From: Jaminaea rosea
Taxonomy: Eukaryota > Basidiomycota > Exobasidiomycetes > Microstromatales
NCBI RefSeq assembly: GCF_003144245.1
Contig: NW_020289975.1
Span: 1,631,496-1,695,495 of the forward strand
Reading direction: 5' to 3'
DNA: 64,000 nucleotides
This document shows positions 1-11,100 of this stretch, in pieces; position 1 is the stretch's first letter, and every line of letters begins with the position of its first letter. Below the pieces are notes generated by a model. That model worked only from the letters and a program-made list of their open reading frames with translations, was not told where the DNA came from and searched no databases. The position numbers and the translations under genes were made by a program.

Positions 1-1
1 T

Positions 2-738
2 CCTGATGGGCCTGGCGAGGGGCTTTGGGGTCATATCCTGGCTTACAGCGCAAATGGAACGGCGAGGTGGTTGGATGGGCAGGCGTGGACAACTGGAGAG
101 GGGTGGGTCGCGGCGGGAATGCTGAGGACGCTAGCCAGCATTGCGCAAAGCCCGTACTCAACGCAAATGGCCAGTCAGAAGGCGGATCTTGTGGCGTGGA
201 CCAAGGAGTGAGTGCGAGTGGAAGCGACCGCAGGCCGAGTGAGGACCTTTTCGCTGACCATGCCGATTGCTCAACCTCTAGAATCCTCGACGCCTCTTTC
301 CCCCTGCTCGACTCCTCGAGCTCCCTCTTCCACAACTACATGAACGACACTACCACCTTCCGCGATACGGCGGGCTCGACTTTCCTTGCTTACGCGGCAT
401 ACCGCCTGGCATCGATGAGCCCGAGCGACGATACTCACCTCGCTGCAGCAGAGAAGATCTACCAGGCGACCCAGGGCCAGCTGACGCGTATTGGCTCGTA
501 CTTGACTCCTGTCGTCAACGCGCTCGACTTTGGTGCGCAAGGAAGCACGAGTCCTGAGGCGTTGTCATTTACTATGCTGCTCGAGGCAGCGAGGAGAGAC
601 TATCACGCAGGGAATGTCACGGGCGTCGATGGGCCGGGTACTGGGCGTAATGGAGCGATGCCTGGCATCAAGGGCGGGGTGGCCGCGCCTGTACTGGTCG
701 CTGCGGTCACGGCTACACTGCTTCTGCTCCTGTCGTAA
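2..738 (+). CDS. GH105-like unsaturated rhamnogalacturonyl hydrolase (C-terminal part)
   Basis: The 5' part lies outside the window. Two exons fit, 2-207 and 282-738, with a 74-bp intron (GTGAGT...CTCTAG) that keeps the frame (a GAA codon is split). The first visible exon contains LWGHILAYSANGT and AWTTGEGWVAAGMLRTL, and the second has NYMNDTTTFRDTAGSTFLAYA. This is the pattern of six-hairpin glycosidases of families GH105/GH88, which cleave unsaturated sugars from pectin fragments. The protein ends in a glycine/alanine stretch followed by about 20 hydrophobic residues (VAAPVLVAAVTATLLLLLS), which looks like a GPI-anchor signal, so the enzyme is probably displayed on the cell surface. The family call rests on remembered motifs. 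The exact substrate cannot be read from this fragment. Confidence 0.7.
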
Positions 739-993
739 TCGTCGCAGTGATATGGGAGCTGCTGGCATGCTCTCGATTCCTCTCATAGATAGATAGGTGC
801 TTGTTTGTTGTACAATACATATGTTCAGCCGCCATCTGGGAGAAAGGAGTGAGGAAGTAGCAAAAAGGCGTGAAAGCCAGATTCACAGCCTGCAGCCGTC
901 TGCAGCCGATCAGCTGCATCAGCGCGTCGACCCCACATCCACTCACCCTTGGACCCTCAATCGTCCCTCCTCGTCTCTAAGCCACCAGCATCC

Positions 994-2388
994 ATGGGCG
1001 AACGTCTCACCCTCACCTACTGCACTCGGGGTGATGTGCCCCTGCGAGTGGACATCTACCCCTTCACTCCCGCGACATCGACGACATCGAAATCCTCGAG
1101 CTTCCCGCCTCCTTCGCCCTTCATCCTTTACCTCCACTCCTCGCCCAGAAATCCCTTCTTTGCAGGATCTCGCCGCCTCGTTCCTCCATGGCTGCTTGCA
1201 GTGTGCAAACAGAAAGGCTGGCCGCTGCTGTCAGCAGACTACAGGCTGGCACCAGAGGCAACGCTCGCCGACTCGTGGGAAGATGTTCGATCGCTGTGGT
1301 CCTTCATTGCGGATCAGGGAGCCATGAATTGGTGTATCACGTCGGCGGGCGGGGGCAGTGAGGCCGATTCGGGGGCAGTGTCACTTGCTGATGGATTCCA
1401 AGCTCTACAGCAGCGAGGAGGCGTCGATGCCACCAAAGGCTGCGTCGTCGCCGCTGGCGGGGCTGCCTACCTCGGAGCCCTCGGTGGAGCCCTGCTGAGA
1501 CCGGCACCCGTGTCCCTCGTCCTCACGCACCCAATCCTTGACCCGGCCTCTACCTGGTATACCACGCCATCACCACCGCTTCCTGCGACACCAGGGAGCA
1601 AGCGTCGAACCAAGCGGCTCGAGGCGGTCCTCGCCCGTGCCGGCCAAGCGGACAAGGCCATTGTAGCCGCCTCGGACCTCGAGACGTACGAAGACCAGCA
1701 GGACAGCAGTAAAAGCAGTAGCAGCAACAGTAATACCATCTTTGGCTGGGATCCCTCTCGATGGCGCTCCCGCATGACATCCCGCAGCAAGGAGCGTCCC
1801 GGCCAGATCCATGGAAAGGAGCGCTCCTCACTTTACGCAGCAGTCCGACGAAGCGGGCAGCTCCCGCAGATACTCCAGCCACCATATCGCCTCGCAGACG
1901 TCGTGGCAGGCAAGTGCGGCGTAGCGAGCAACATACCTTACCCGCCGCTGCTCCTCCTCTCAGCGGGAGACGACGAGTACATTGACCCTCTCGGCGCCGC
2001 TCAGTTCCTCAACTCCCTCCGTGCTGCTGACCCGGCGGCTGCGGTGCTCGACCGCCTGCTGGAGCGCTCCCTCGCACACACTCAGCGAGGTGGCTCTCCC
2101 CGAGATACGGTGCCTATTGCCACGGCGAATGCCAATTCGACCGCAAAGCACGGCGGAGAGCTCTTCGATCCCACACGGCGCTTTTTGCAGCGTGTCGTGC
2201 TGGACAGAAGGGCGAGACATGGCTTCGACATGCTTGTGGGGAGGGACGATGAGCGTTTCGCGGGGGAGTTCGATGCAATTGAGGGGTTTCTGGCAAATTG
2301 GATTCATATGGCTTCGCTAGATGCAAAGGGGCGAGGGAGCGGCGAGGGCTCGACGAGCAAGGGTGCAGGGAGGGTGGCGAAGCTTTGA
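994..2388 (+). CDS. alpha/beta hydrolase-like protein, nucleophile apparently missing
   Basis: Single exon, 464 residues. The start is the ATG at 994 (CATCCATGG context); the frame is open to 949 but only with a TTG. The order of parts is that of fungal hydrolase-3/esterase proteins: a strand ending in YLHSSPRNPFFAGSR where HGG is usual, then SADYRLAPEA at about residue 85, then a core strand, an acid-loop motif LLLLSAGDDEYIDP and a final ARHGFDMLVG with the histidine. The position of the nucleophile elbow reads CVVAAGGAAYLGALGG, so the Gly-x-Ser-x-Gly serine is absent. The middle carries a Ser/Lys-rich insert. It could be a catalytically dead relative or use another residue. No signal peptide is visible, so it is probably cytosolic. 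It points the same way as the glycosidase upstream. Confidence 0.75.
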   Translation: MGERLTLTYCTRGDVPLRVDIYPFTPATSTTSKSSSFPPPSPFILYLHSSPRNPFFAGSRRLVPPWLLAVCKQKGWPLLSADYRLAPEATLADSWEDVRSLWSFIADQGAMNWCITSAGGGSEADSGAVSLADGFQALQQRGGVDATKGCVVAAGGAAYLGALGGALLRPAPVSLVLTHPILDPASTWYTTPSPPLPATPGSKRRTKRLEAVLARAGQADKAIVAASDLETYEDQQDSSKSSSSNSNTIFGWDPSRWRSRMTSRSKERPGQIHGKERSSLYAAVRRSGQLPQILQPPYRLADVVAGKCGVASNIPYPPLLLLSAGDDEYIDPLGAAQFLNSLRAADPAAAVLDRLLERSLAHTQRGGSPRDTVPIATANANSTAKHGGELFDPTRRFLQRVVLDRRARHGFDMLVGRDDERFAGEFDAIEGFLANWIHMASLDAKGRGSGEGSTSKGAGRVAKL

Positions 2389-2609
2389 CGCGGCATCGCG
2401 ATGGCTAGGTTGAGACGAGAAACAGGAGGAGATGCACACATCATACACGCAAGCAAGTGCAGACGTCTGTAGCGAATACGAGGCTGACATTTACAGTCTA
2501 ACGAAATGCTACGAGGGAGATGAGGGGAGATATAGATGAGATGACGACGGGAGCACATGGACTGATCCGTTCCTGTCCTTGGATTGCTGTTGTCTGCGAT
2601 TTAATCGCG

Positions 2610-4295
2610 TTACGACATGCCCATGCCTTTGCGGAGAGCCTTGATGAGCGCGCCAGACGCCACATCGCCATCGACCGACCAGACAGCCGATCCACCGAGC
2701 CCTGCCTGCTGGACGAAGGCGCCCTTGTCGTAGAGAGAGTCAGGGTCGTCGTAGGTGATGACCTTGTTGCCATTGGCGAGGTAGGGTGTGTCCGAGCAGT
2801 CGTCCCAGTACTTGGTGAAGCCAGATCCAGCAATGAACTCCGAGCCAGAGAGGCTGAGCACACCCTGAGAGACGAGCGAGGCGAAGTTGACCTGGCCATC
2901 GCCCGAGGTCAGAGCACGGCGATCAGCTGCCGTCTTGGTCGCGTCGTAGCGGGCAGAGAGAGGGCGAGCGTAGTGGCGAGAAGCGAGCAGAGCATTGGGG
3001 TCCGAGAGGGCCAGAGAGTCGACGTCCATGTCACGGGTGACGAGCTTCGTCTTGGACGAGGTAGAGACGTAGCCGTAGAAGGGGGAGCCCAGGATCATCT
3101 TGTTCTTAGGCATGCCAGCAGCAGCCCACTGCTTGACGGCGGCGGCGGCCGACGCACCGGGCTGGGTCGAGTTGCCGCACAAGTTGGCCAAGGGGGCGTT
3201 GGGACCAGGCGAGGAGCTCGAGCCCCAGACGTCGTAGTTCATGATCATGATGTAGTCAAGGGCTCCTGCAGCACGCGCGACACTTGCGACCGACTGACCA
3301 TTGCTTGCAAGCCAAGGGGCTTGAGCAACGGCGGCGGTGATGATGGCTTTCTGGGGAAGTCCAGCGCGGAGGGCCTGGAGCAGAGTCTGGAAGTTGGCCG
3401 TATCTTGAGGGCTGTACGTGCCGGCGGCGGCGTTGTTCGGGTACTCCCAGTCGAGATCGATACCGTCGATGCCGTATGTGTTGTAGAGACTGAGGACGCT
3501 CTTGACGAACTTGGCCCTCATCGTATCGCTGGCTGCAGAGGGGCTGAAGCCATTTGACTGACCCCAACCACCGATGGAGAGCAAGATTTTCGAATTGGCA
3601 GCGTGACCGGCCTTGATGAGACGCTTGAGCATCGTTCCGCTCGAGTCCGAGAGAGAGACGGTGCCGTCCGAGTTGGGCACGGCAAAGGCGTAGGCCATGT
3701 AGCTGTACTTGGTCCAGTCGATCTTCTCGGGGGGCAGAGTGCCAGAGACCCACTCCGGCCAGTAGCCGCCCATGGCAAGGGCAGTTGACAACGGGGCCGA
3801 GGAGGAGGTCGTCTTGCTGCCAGATGCAGAGGTCGATGTCGTCTTTGCAGCCGCCGCAGTGGTCGTGGCCTTTGCTGCAGAGCTCGTTGCCTTGGTCGAG
3901 GTTGCCTTGGTTGAGGTAGCCTTGGTCGTGGATGCCGACTTGGTCGTGGACGAGCCGGCAGCCTTGTTTGCACAAGTGCCCCTCTTCTTTGAGCGACCAT
4001 TGGCGTCACGGCGGCGATGGCCAGAGAGGGCGGCGACGTTCTTGATGCGTGCTCCACCCGGGACGAAGTTGCGTCGGGATCGAGTAGGGCCAAAGAGTCC
4101 GCCGAGAGACTGAGCACCACCACGGCGATGTACGGCCGAGGCTGACGATCGAGGCTCGAAGGCCCTCTCGTCAAGAGACTGTGACGCGAAGCCGCGGGCG
4201 GGCAGTACAGCCTCGGGCTCCAATGAGGGGGTAGCAGATACGGTGCCTACAACTGAGGCAGCAACTACTGCAGCGACGTAAGGAAGGAAGCGCAT
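2610..4295 (-). CDS. secreted GH18 chitinase
   Basis: Single exon, 561 residues. An N-terminal signal peptide (MRFLPYVAAVVAASVVGTVSA) is followed by a basic propeptide-like segment with several Lys-Arg/Arg-Arg sites. Next comes an Ala/Thr/Ser/Lys-rich linker containing STKAT repeats (about residues 105-170), then a GH18 barrel. The barrel shows KILLSIGGWG (the SxGG motif), the full catalytic motif DGIDLDWEYP at about residues 275-284 with the acid glutamate present, and MIMNYDVWGS for substrate binding. It hydrolyses chitin by substrate-assisted catalysis and probably acts in wall remodelling or scavenging. Unlike many fungal chitinases the low-complexity linker sits before the catalytic domain, and no chitin-binding module or GPI signal is visible. 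It is convergent with the hydrolase gene upstream, 221 bp away. Confidence 0.93.
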   Translation of the reverse strand: MRFLPYVAAVVAASVVGTVSATPSLEPEAVLPARGFASQSLDERAFEPRSSASAVHRRGGAQSLGGLFGPTRSRRNFVPGGARIKNVAALSGHRRRDANGRSKKRGTCANKAAGSSTTKSASTTKATSTKATSTKATSSAAKATTTAAAAKTTSTSASGSKTTSSSAPLSTALAMGGYWPEWVSGTLPPEKIDWTKYSYMAYAFAVPNSDGTVSLSDSSGTMLKRLIKAGHAANSKILLSIGGWGQSNGFSPSAASDTMRAKFVKSVLSLYNTYGIDGIDLDWEYPNNAAAGTYSPQDTANFQTLLQALRAGLPQKAIITAAVAQAPWLASNGQSVASVARAAGALDYIMIMNYDVWGSSSSPGPNAPLANLCGNSTQPGASAAAAVKQWAAAGMPKNKMILGSPFYGYVSTSSKTKLVTRDMDVDSLALSDPNALLASRHYARPLSARYDATKTAADRRALTSGDGQVNFASLVSQGVLSLSGSEFIAGSGFTKYWDDCSDTPYLANGNKVITYDDPDSLYDKGAFVQQAGLGGSAVWSVDGDVASGALIKALRKGMGMS

Positions 4296-5761
4296 GATTG
4301 GTGAGGTGGAAAAGTTGAGGAGGAGTAGGAGGGCGAGGAAGAGGAGGTGTCTAGTGAGGAGGGAGCGTGAATGTCGTCAAGACGTGAGAAGGTGGATTCG
4401 TAGCACTGTCGTGGACCAGCCAAGCTCGTAGTTGTGAACGCTAACGTGGGTCGTAAACGTAGCAGAGGAGACCTGCTCCTTGCGTGATGGTCGTTAATGG
4501 ATAAAGGGAGAGAGAAGGGGACGACGGCCGGGCGTGCACAGCAACACCGCGACGTGTGAGTGGGACAAAGGGAACGAAAAGGGAGGAGAGTGACGCTAAA
4601 GGTGGGGAAAAGAAGAAAGGCAAGAAGCGACGGCGTCCTCTCGATCCCATATTAAGACCTACGCAAAGTTGACGACATCTCTCAAGCTCGATCCGAAAAG
4701 GCAACCTGACGTTCGCCAACATCTACCCGCCGCCGATGCCAAGCAGGTGGCCTGTGGGAGCATTTGGCGGTCTCACGGCGAAGACGGCGACTAGTTAGGT
4801 TTGACCGGAAGCAAGCCTCTCGCTCGACGGCCGGCTGCCAGGCTGTGCTCAAGTGAGGATGAGGTACCATTGACTGCCGTAGAGGCCACACGAGCTGACT
4901 TGATGCTGATGCTGCCGTTGCATCGGCTTTGCGTCGAAGAGAGAAGTTGTCGAGTGACGAGCATCGTCCAACGCGGTCCGTCACTTCAAGCGTTCAAGCC
5001 ACGCTCAAGTCCGCGCCGCCGCGGCAGACTTCGACGGCCTGCCCGCCCGCCCGCTTTCGTCAGTCAACTCGATGGTCAGCGCTGGCGGCGGCGGCAACGA
5101 CATCGAAGAGGAAACCGAGAAACGTCGAAGAGAGCTTAACAATTGGCCCACCATAAGTCAGGTCGAGGATGACAGCGACTGGTCTCGTTCTTGCTAACCA
5201 CGTTGCTGAGCCAGGGCAATTGTCAACGTCCAGCGCAGCGGTCAGGGTCCAGAACGCTCGCCCTGTTTCACTCGCATGCTCGAACCCTGATCGAGGTGCT
5301 GTGATACCTGTCTCTCGACGGGAGATAGCAAAGTTCTCGCCAGGAAGCACTCACACCTCCGACATCGAATCGAATCGTGATGCTTCAGGGGCCGCGCCCG
5401 CTTCTGGCTTCGATCCGATTGCGTGGTTCGATCTCTGGGGGGGATGTGGCCGTCGCTGCTCGCCTTGGACTGCCGTGTTGAAAGCGGCGGGCCGTCGTTG
5501 AGCGGGCGTCGTTGAATTTGGCATCCAGTCGCCCTCTCGACTCCACACGCAGCTCCGGATCATAGGCCGTCCCGTGCCTCCCTCCCCTCGACTCTCGACC
5601 CCGCAAACAAAAGGACGACTCCTTGCTTGGCTTGCCTTTCTCCCCCTTTCCTTGCCAACATCGCCTCGCCTCAACCAACGATCTCTCCTCGATATCACCT
5701 CGATCTACATCACGACGCACTTCCACAACATCACATCTCGACTTCTCGACTCCACAGACGC
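4296..5761. promoter_or_regulatory. long divergent intergenic region
   Basis: 1466 bp between the start codons of the chitinase (minus) and the NTF2-like gene (plus). I see no supportable coding sequence. The small open frames here have no family motifs and mixed composition. The chitinase side is purine-rich on the plus strand, meaning a CT-rich leader on the coding strand. The side next to 5762 has CT-rich, AC-rich leader sequence (ACATCACATCTCGACTTCTC) typical of fungal 5' UTRs. It presumably holds both promoters. Confidence 0.5.
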
Positions 5762-7831
5762 ATGAACGTCCCCTTCCCCTCCGCTGCTGAAGGGGCAAAG
5801 ACGACGTCGTCCGGCCCTGGCATGTCCATCGAGATACCGAGTCGTGGCAGTAGCAGTGCTTCATCGTCAGAAGAACGCAAAGAGCAACAGCACGGCATCG
5901 GCACAACCGCGTCAAGTGGCGGCAGCGCCTCGCATCCCAACATTACTACCGCTGCCGGACGCAGCTTCCACCATCATCCTCGACAGCCTGGACCATCCTC
6001 CGAGGGTTACTTCTCTGGCTCCCTCAGCAGCAGCACAAGTAGCGGCGCACCTCCTCGCACGCCTGGGCAGCAGTCTTACCGAGGCCACAGTCGCAACGTC
6101 AGTCAGAGCTCTGCCATCTCTGCCCTCTCCAAGTCGCATCCCATGACGTCTAGCCTAAGTGGGCCAGGAGCAGCTCAGCCGCCACCAAGCGCGATGCCTG
6201 ACTGGGGCGCTCACTCAGGCGACTGGCATGGTGGTGCAGCCGGTGGATTGCCCAGCCCCAGCACTCTGACCGACATTCTCCTTGGCTTGCACTCGACTCT
6301 CTACGGCGCTAAGCGTAGCCCGGAGGAGATCCGCGAGATGGTCTGGCGTTACTACGATGCCGATGCTGCCTTCGAGAGTCCCCTTCTCGCTGCAAAGGGG
6401 AGAGAACAAGTCGCCAACCAATTCATCATGGCTTTCGCGCTCCCTGGCATGGATGTGACCTCTGAGCTGCGGGACGTCATCTGCAGCGACTTCGAATTCG
6501 ATGGCACACGAGCAGGCATCATCGACCAAACGATCTCGGTTACCTTCTTGCCTTCAATCTTTGGCTCAGACGACAGCGTCCCTCCCAGCGCTGCTGGCAA
6601 TTCTCGTGACCTGTCAGGCCACCACTCGCATTCTGCCCATCCAGCTGGCATCACACCGCACCCCTTCGCAGACTACCGTACGCCGGGAGCGTCAGCATTC
6701 GGTCATGCACAGCACAGTCCAGTGACACCGTTCACATTGAGTAGCTTGTGGGCTGGCGGATCTTCTCGACCTCATACTCCCGGGGGCGGCGGCGGCGGCG
6801 CCAGTAGCATGCGCCCCTTTACTACTCCAGCCCCCCGTCAAGACTCCGGTGGCTCTCTGGACGAGGACACCAATCATGGACTGCCCCCTTCCACCGTCTT
6901 TGCATCAGCTGAGCAGACTGGCGGAGGCAGCGTGTCTCGATTGAAGATGCCAACGGACGCTGTCACGCCTCATTGGGCCCATGAGGGCGGACTGGGCAGA
7001 GGCACCGTCGCCAATCTACTCTGGGGGCTCTTTCATCCTCGAGCGATGCTCAAGCGTCTTTGCACCATCAACCTTCGCCTGATGAGCCGCCTCGAATTCA
7101 ACGATGCCGGACACATTGTCCGCCACGAAGACACATGGGGCGTCAGAGAGACCATCGAGGGCACCATTCCCTTTGCCTCACTCCTGTACGCTCTCGAGCG
7201 CCGAGTGGTCGGCTACATCACATCCTGGGCAGTCGACAAGGGCTTCTCCCTTTCAGCCGCCCTCCACCATCGCGGCGCCCTCACTAATCAGCCTCATGGC
7301 ACCGACGCTCGCGGGGATGAGGTTGCCCTGTATGACCGCAAAGACCACGACTTCACAGCCAATGACGCAGCTCATGCCCTCCTCGGCCGCACGCCGCGCG
7401 GGTCGACGTTTATGCAGCACGAGAATTTCCAGACCATCTCGAGATCTCGAGCGCCGTCACCTACGCGATTCGGCTGGGGAGGATCGCAGAGCCACTCTGG
7501 CACGCCCTACGTCACCGGTACACGCAGCCGGGCCCGCTCTTCTGCTAGCCTATATGGGTCGAGGGCGGCGAGCTCGGACAACCTCGTCGGGATGGCGAGC
7601 AGTGGGGGTGGTGGGTCGATGCCGTACTTTGGCACAGCGACTGGGTATGAGCGCGGCGCAGACAAGGAGCTGCCGCCTGACAGCTCTGCCCGCTATCGCG
7701 GTGCTTTGAACAAGCGCCTCGACGGTGGCAGGTCGAACAGCATTACGTCTGCACCGCCGCACGAACTGGCCGGCTCTGCCTTTGCCAGCGACGACTTTGT
7801 GCGCAAGGAGCGCGACTCTAGTGTGCCCTGA
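5762..7831 (+). CDS. fungal NTF2-like-fold protein of unknown function
   Basis: Single exon, 689 residues from the ATG at 5762. The open frame extends to 5627, but the sequence before 5762 looks like leader. After a Ser/Gly-rich disordered N terminus, residues about 165-260 read LLGLHSTLYGAKRSPEEI, MVWRYYDADAAFESPL and GREQVANQFIMAF, which suggests an NTF2/SnoaL-like alpha+beta cone. A disordered insert of about 150 residues follows. A second conserved block then includes RLMSRLEFNDAGHIVRHEDTW and GYITSWAVDKGFSLSA, consistent with the closing strands of the same fold. The C terminus is Ser/Gly/Arg-rich. No catalytic residues, signal peptide or membrane segment are visible. An AATAAA lies at 7844-7849, 12 bp after the stop. 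The function is unknown; the fold call is inference. Confidence 0.7.
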   Translation: MNVPFPSAAEGAKTTSSGPGMSIEIPSRGSSSASSSEERKEQQHGIGTTASSGGSASHPNITTAAGRSFHHHPRQPGPSSEGYFSGSLSSSTSSGAPPRTPGQQSYRGHSRNVSQSSAISALSKSHPMTSSLSGPGAAQPPPSAMPDWGAHSGDWHGGAAGGLPSPSTLTDILLGLHSTLYGAKRSPEEIREMVWRYYDADAAFESPLLAAKGREQVANQFIMAFALPGMDVTSELRDVICSDFEFDGTRAGIIDQTISVTFLPSIFGSDDSVPPSAAGNSRDLSGHHSHSAHPAGITPHPFADYRTPGASAFGHAQHSPVTPFTLSSLWAGGSSRPHTPGGGGGGASSMRPFTTPAPRQDSGGSLDEDTNHGLPPSTVFASAEQTGGGSVSRLKMPTDAVTPHWAHEGGLGRGTVANLLWGLFHPRAMLKRLCTINLRLMSRLEFNDAGHIVRHEDTWGVRETIEGTIPFASLLYALERRVVGYITSWAVDKGFSLSAALHHRGALTNQPHGTDARGDEVALYDRKDHDFTANDAAHALLGRTPRGSTFMQHENFQTISRSRAPSPTRFGWGGSQSHSGTPYVTGTRSRARSSASLYGSRAASSDNLVGMASSGGGGSMPYFGTATGYERGADKELPPDSSARYRGALNKRLDGGRSNSITSAPPHELAGSAFASDDFVRKERDSSVP

Positions 7832-8119
7832 TAAGACGGGGACAATAAAACTCTCATAGCCTCTAATCTATTTTATTCCCGTGTAGTAGCATCGTTCTCC
7901 AAAATATCCATTTGAGTCTCTCCTCGTCGCGCGTGGGAGGTCCAAGGGGAGTGTAATGAGGTCGTCGCGGGCGGCGAAGGGCGGTGGTCGCGGAGAGAGC
8001 CCAAGTGGAGAAGAGCAGCTCGTCTCGAGGACCGCGCACGCTTGAGCCCGTCGGTCCTCGAGTCCACGTCAACCTCTGAGCCTGTCTTTTACTAGCATCA
8101 TCACCGTCCGATTGCAAAG

Positions 8120-11100
8120 ATGCAGACTACAACGGCAGATATGAAGGTCGATGACGAGGGTAAGATTGACGAAGGTCTCTACTCGTGAGTTCAGCGTTGC
8201 AGAGTGAGGACGGAGAGCATATACTCACCCTTTGCGCCGCCACTCCCTCTCACTGACTCGCTCAGCCGTCAACTGTACGTCCTCGGGCACGATGCCATGA
8301 AGAGAATGGCGACCAGTAACATTCTCATCGCTGGCATGAAGGGACTAGGTGTCGAAATTGGTGAGTGCCACTGAAATGTGCAGCCGATGCAATCGAGCAG
8401 CAGCTCATCCTCCACCCCACCTCGCACCGCCTGTCTGATCCTTTCGCAGCCAAGAACATCTGTCTCGCAGGTGTCAAGTCGGTCAACATTTGGGACCCGG
8501 CACCGATCCAGATCAGCGACTTGGGAACTCAATTCTTCCTTCGCCCAGAAGACCTCAAGGCTGGCCCAGGAGGAGCGCCCCTCTCTCGCGCCCAGGCGAC
8601 TGCCCCACGCCTCGCAGAGCTCAACAGCTACGTGCCCGTACGAGCAGTCGATGAGCCTCAGCTCACTCGGGAGGTCTTGTCACGATACCAGGTCGTCGTA
8701 TTGACCGATGCGACCCTCAAGCAGCAGCTCGAGATCAATTCCCTGACCCGGGCTTCGGGCTCGACGCACTTCATTGCGGCGGATGTGCGAGGGCTCTTTG
8801 GCTCGGTCTTCAATGACTTTGGAGAGAAGTTCGTCTGCACAGACCCGACCGGCGAGCAGCCTCTGAGCGGCATGATCGTGTCCGTTGCATCGGACAGTGA
8901 AGGATTGGTGACGACGCTGGATGAGACGAGGCATGGGCTCGAGGACGGAGACTACGTCACCTTCTCCGAGGTCGAGGGAATGCAGGGTCTCAATGGCTGC
9001 GAGCCTCGCAAGGTCACAGTCAAGGGTGAGCAGCGGATCACCGATTGCAGAGCATAGCAGGAGAAGCTGACTATTGCATCCCGCCTGACACTCCCAGGAC
9101 CGTACACGTTCACGATCGGAGACACGTCCAGCCTTGGGACGTACAAGAAGGGCGGCATCTTCACTCAAGTCAAGATGCCCAAGATCATCAACTTCAAGCC
9201 CCTTGCAGACAGCATCAAACAGCCAGAGCATCTCATCTCGGACTTTGCCAAGTTCGATCGTCCTGCCTCGTTGCACGCAGGCTGGCAGGCGCTCAGCGCT
9301 TTCATAGACAAGAATGGGCGACTGCCCCGCGCTCGCAATGCGCAGGACGCAGCAGAGGTCATCGCATCGGCGCAGCAGATCTTTAAGACGGCAGGAGAGG
9401 AGGGCGAGCTTGCGGAGAAGGTTGTTCAGGAGTTGGCATTCCAGGCCACGGGTGATCTGTCGCCCATGGTCGCCTTCATTGGTGGCTTTGTAGCGCAGGA
9501 AGCCCTCAAGGCTTGCAGTGGGAAGTTCCACCCGCTCGTCCAGCACCTTTACGTCGACTCGCTCGAGTCGCTGCCGGACTCAGTACCCAAGCTTCCTGAG
9601 AACGAGTTTGCACCAACGGGCTCACGCTACGACGGCCAGGTTGCCGTCTTTGGCAAAGCTTTCCACGAGAAGCTCACCAACGTACGTCAATTCCTAGTCG
9701 GATCGGGGGCCATCGGATGCGAGATGCTCAAGAACTGGAGCATGATGGGCATCGCGAGCGGGCCTCAGGGCGCCATCGACGTCACCGACATGGACCAGAT
9801 CGAGAAGAGCAACCTCAACAGGCAATTCCTGTTCCGCTCGAAGGACATCGGTGCCTTCAAGGCGGACACAGCTGCGGCTGCGGTGGCGGAAATGAATCCA
9901 GACCTCAAGGGCAAGATCATCAGCCATCAGGACCGCGTTGGCCCAGAGACGGAAGACGTCTACGGCGACGACTTCTTCGAGAAGCTCACCGGCGTGACGA
10001 ACGCGCTCGACAATGTGCAAGCGCGTCAGTACATGGACCGTCGCTGCGTCTACTATCAGAAGCCGCTCCTTGAGTCTGGTACGCTGGGCACCAAGGCCAA
10101 CACTCAAGTCGTCGTGCCCCACCTCACCGAGTCATACTCGTCATCGCAGGATCCCCCTGAGAAGTCGATTCCCGTCTGCACGCTCAAGAACTTCCCCAAC
10201 CAGATCGAGCACACCATCCAGTGGGGCCGTGAGCAGTTCGACGACTATTTCGTCAAGCCTGCGGAGAACGTGAATCAGTACCTCACTCAGCCCGACTACT
10301 TGCAGACGGTGATGGCAAGCGGCAGCAACCAGCGCGAGCAGCTTGAGCAGATCAAGGAGTTCCTCGTCGACTCCCGTCCGCTCACATTCGACGCCTGCAT
10401 TGTCTGGGCGCGCCTGAAATTCGAGGAAAACTACAACAATTCGATCCGCCAACTCCTCTTCTCCCTGCCAGAGGACGCGACCACGTCGACTGGCCAGCCC
10501 TTCTGGTCAGGCCCGAAGCGTGCGCCTAAGCCCATCACATTTGACGCTCAGGACCCGATCCACATGGAGTACATCGTAGCTGCGGCCAACTTGCACGCCT
10601 TCAACTATGGCCTGCGCGGTGAGACGGACCCGGCTGTCTTCCAGAAGGTCCTCTCCAACGTCATCGTTCCCGAGTTTACGCCGCGCTCCAACGTCAAGAT
10701 TCAGATCAACGAGAACGAGGCCCCCGCCACGAACCCGACCAACGATCCCTCGTCCAACGTCGATCTGACCGAGATCGCCTCAAGCCTGCCCTCTGCCGGC
10801 TCTCTTGCGGGTCTGCGCTTGACCCCTGCTGACTTCGAGAAGGACGATGACTCGAATCATCACATCGACTACATCACCGCCGCGTCCAACCTCCGTGCGA
10901 TCAACTATAGCATCGCTCCCGCTGATCGCCACAAGACCAAGGGTATCGCAGGCAAGATCATTCCTGCCATCGCCACGACAACTAGCATGGCTACTGGTCT
11001 TGTCTGCCTGGAGCTCTACAAGCTGGTAGACGAGAAGCGCGATATCGAGCAGTACAAGAACTCCTTCGTCAACATCGCCCTGCCATTCATGGCCTTCTCT

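Noticed and set aside
2520-3557. 345-residue open frame antisense to the chitinase
   Set aside because: It is a mirror of the GC-biased coding strand, rich in Val/Arg/Glu/Asp as expected for a shadow frame. No motif is present.
5409-5424. B-box-like GGTTCGATCTC as a tRNA gene
   Set aside because: No A box or foldable cloverleaf surrounds it. I found no convincing tRNA in the window.
5627-5761. Upstream start for the NTF2-like gene
   Set aside because: The first candidate codon is followed by sequence resembling a CT/AC-rich leader, with low-quality translation. The ATG at 5762 is preferred.
8680-9546. 288-residue open frame antisense to UBA1
   Set aside because: It crosses the third UBA1 intron and has no domain. 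UBA1 exons on the other strand are certain.
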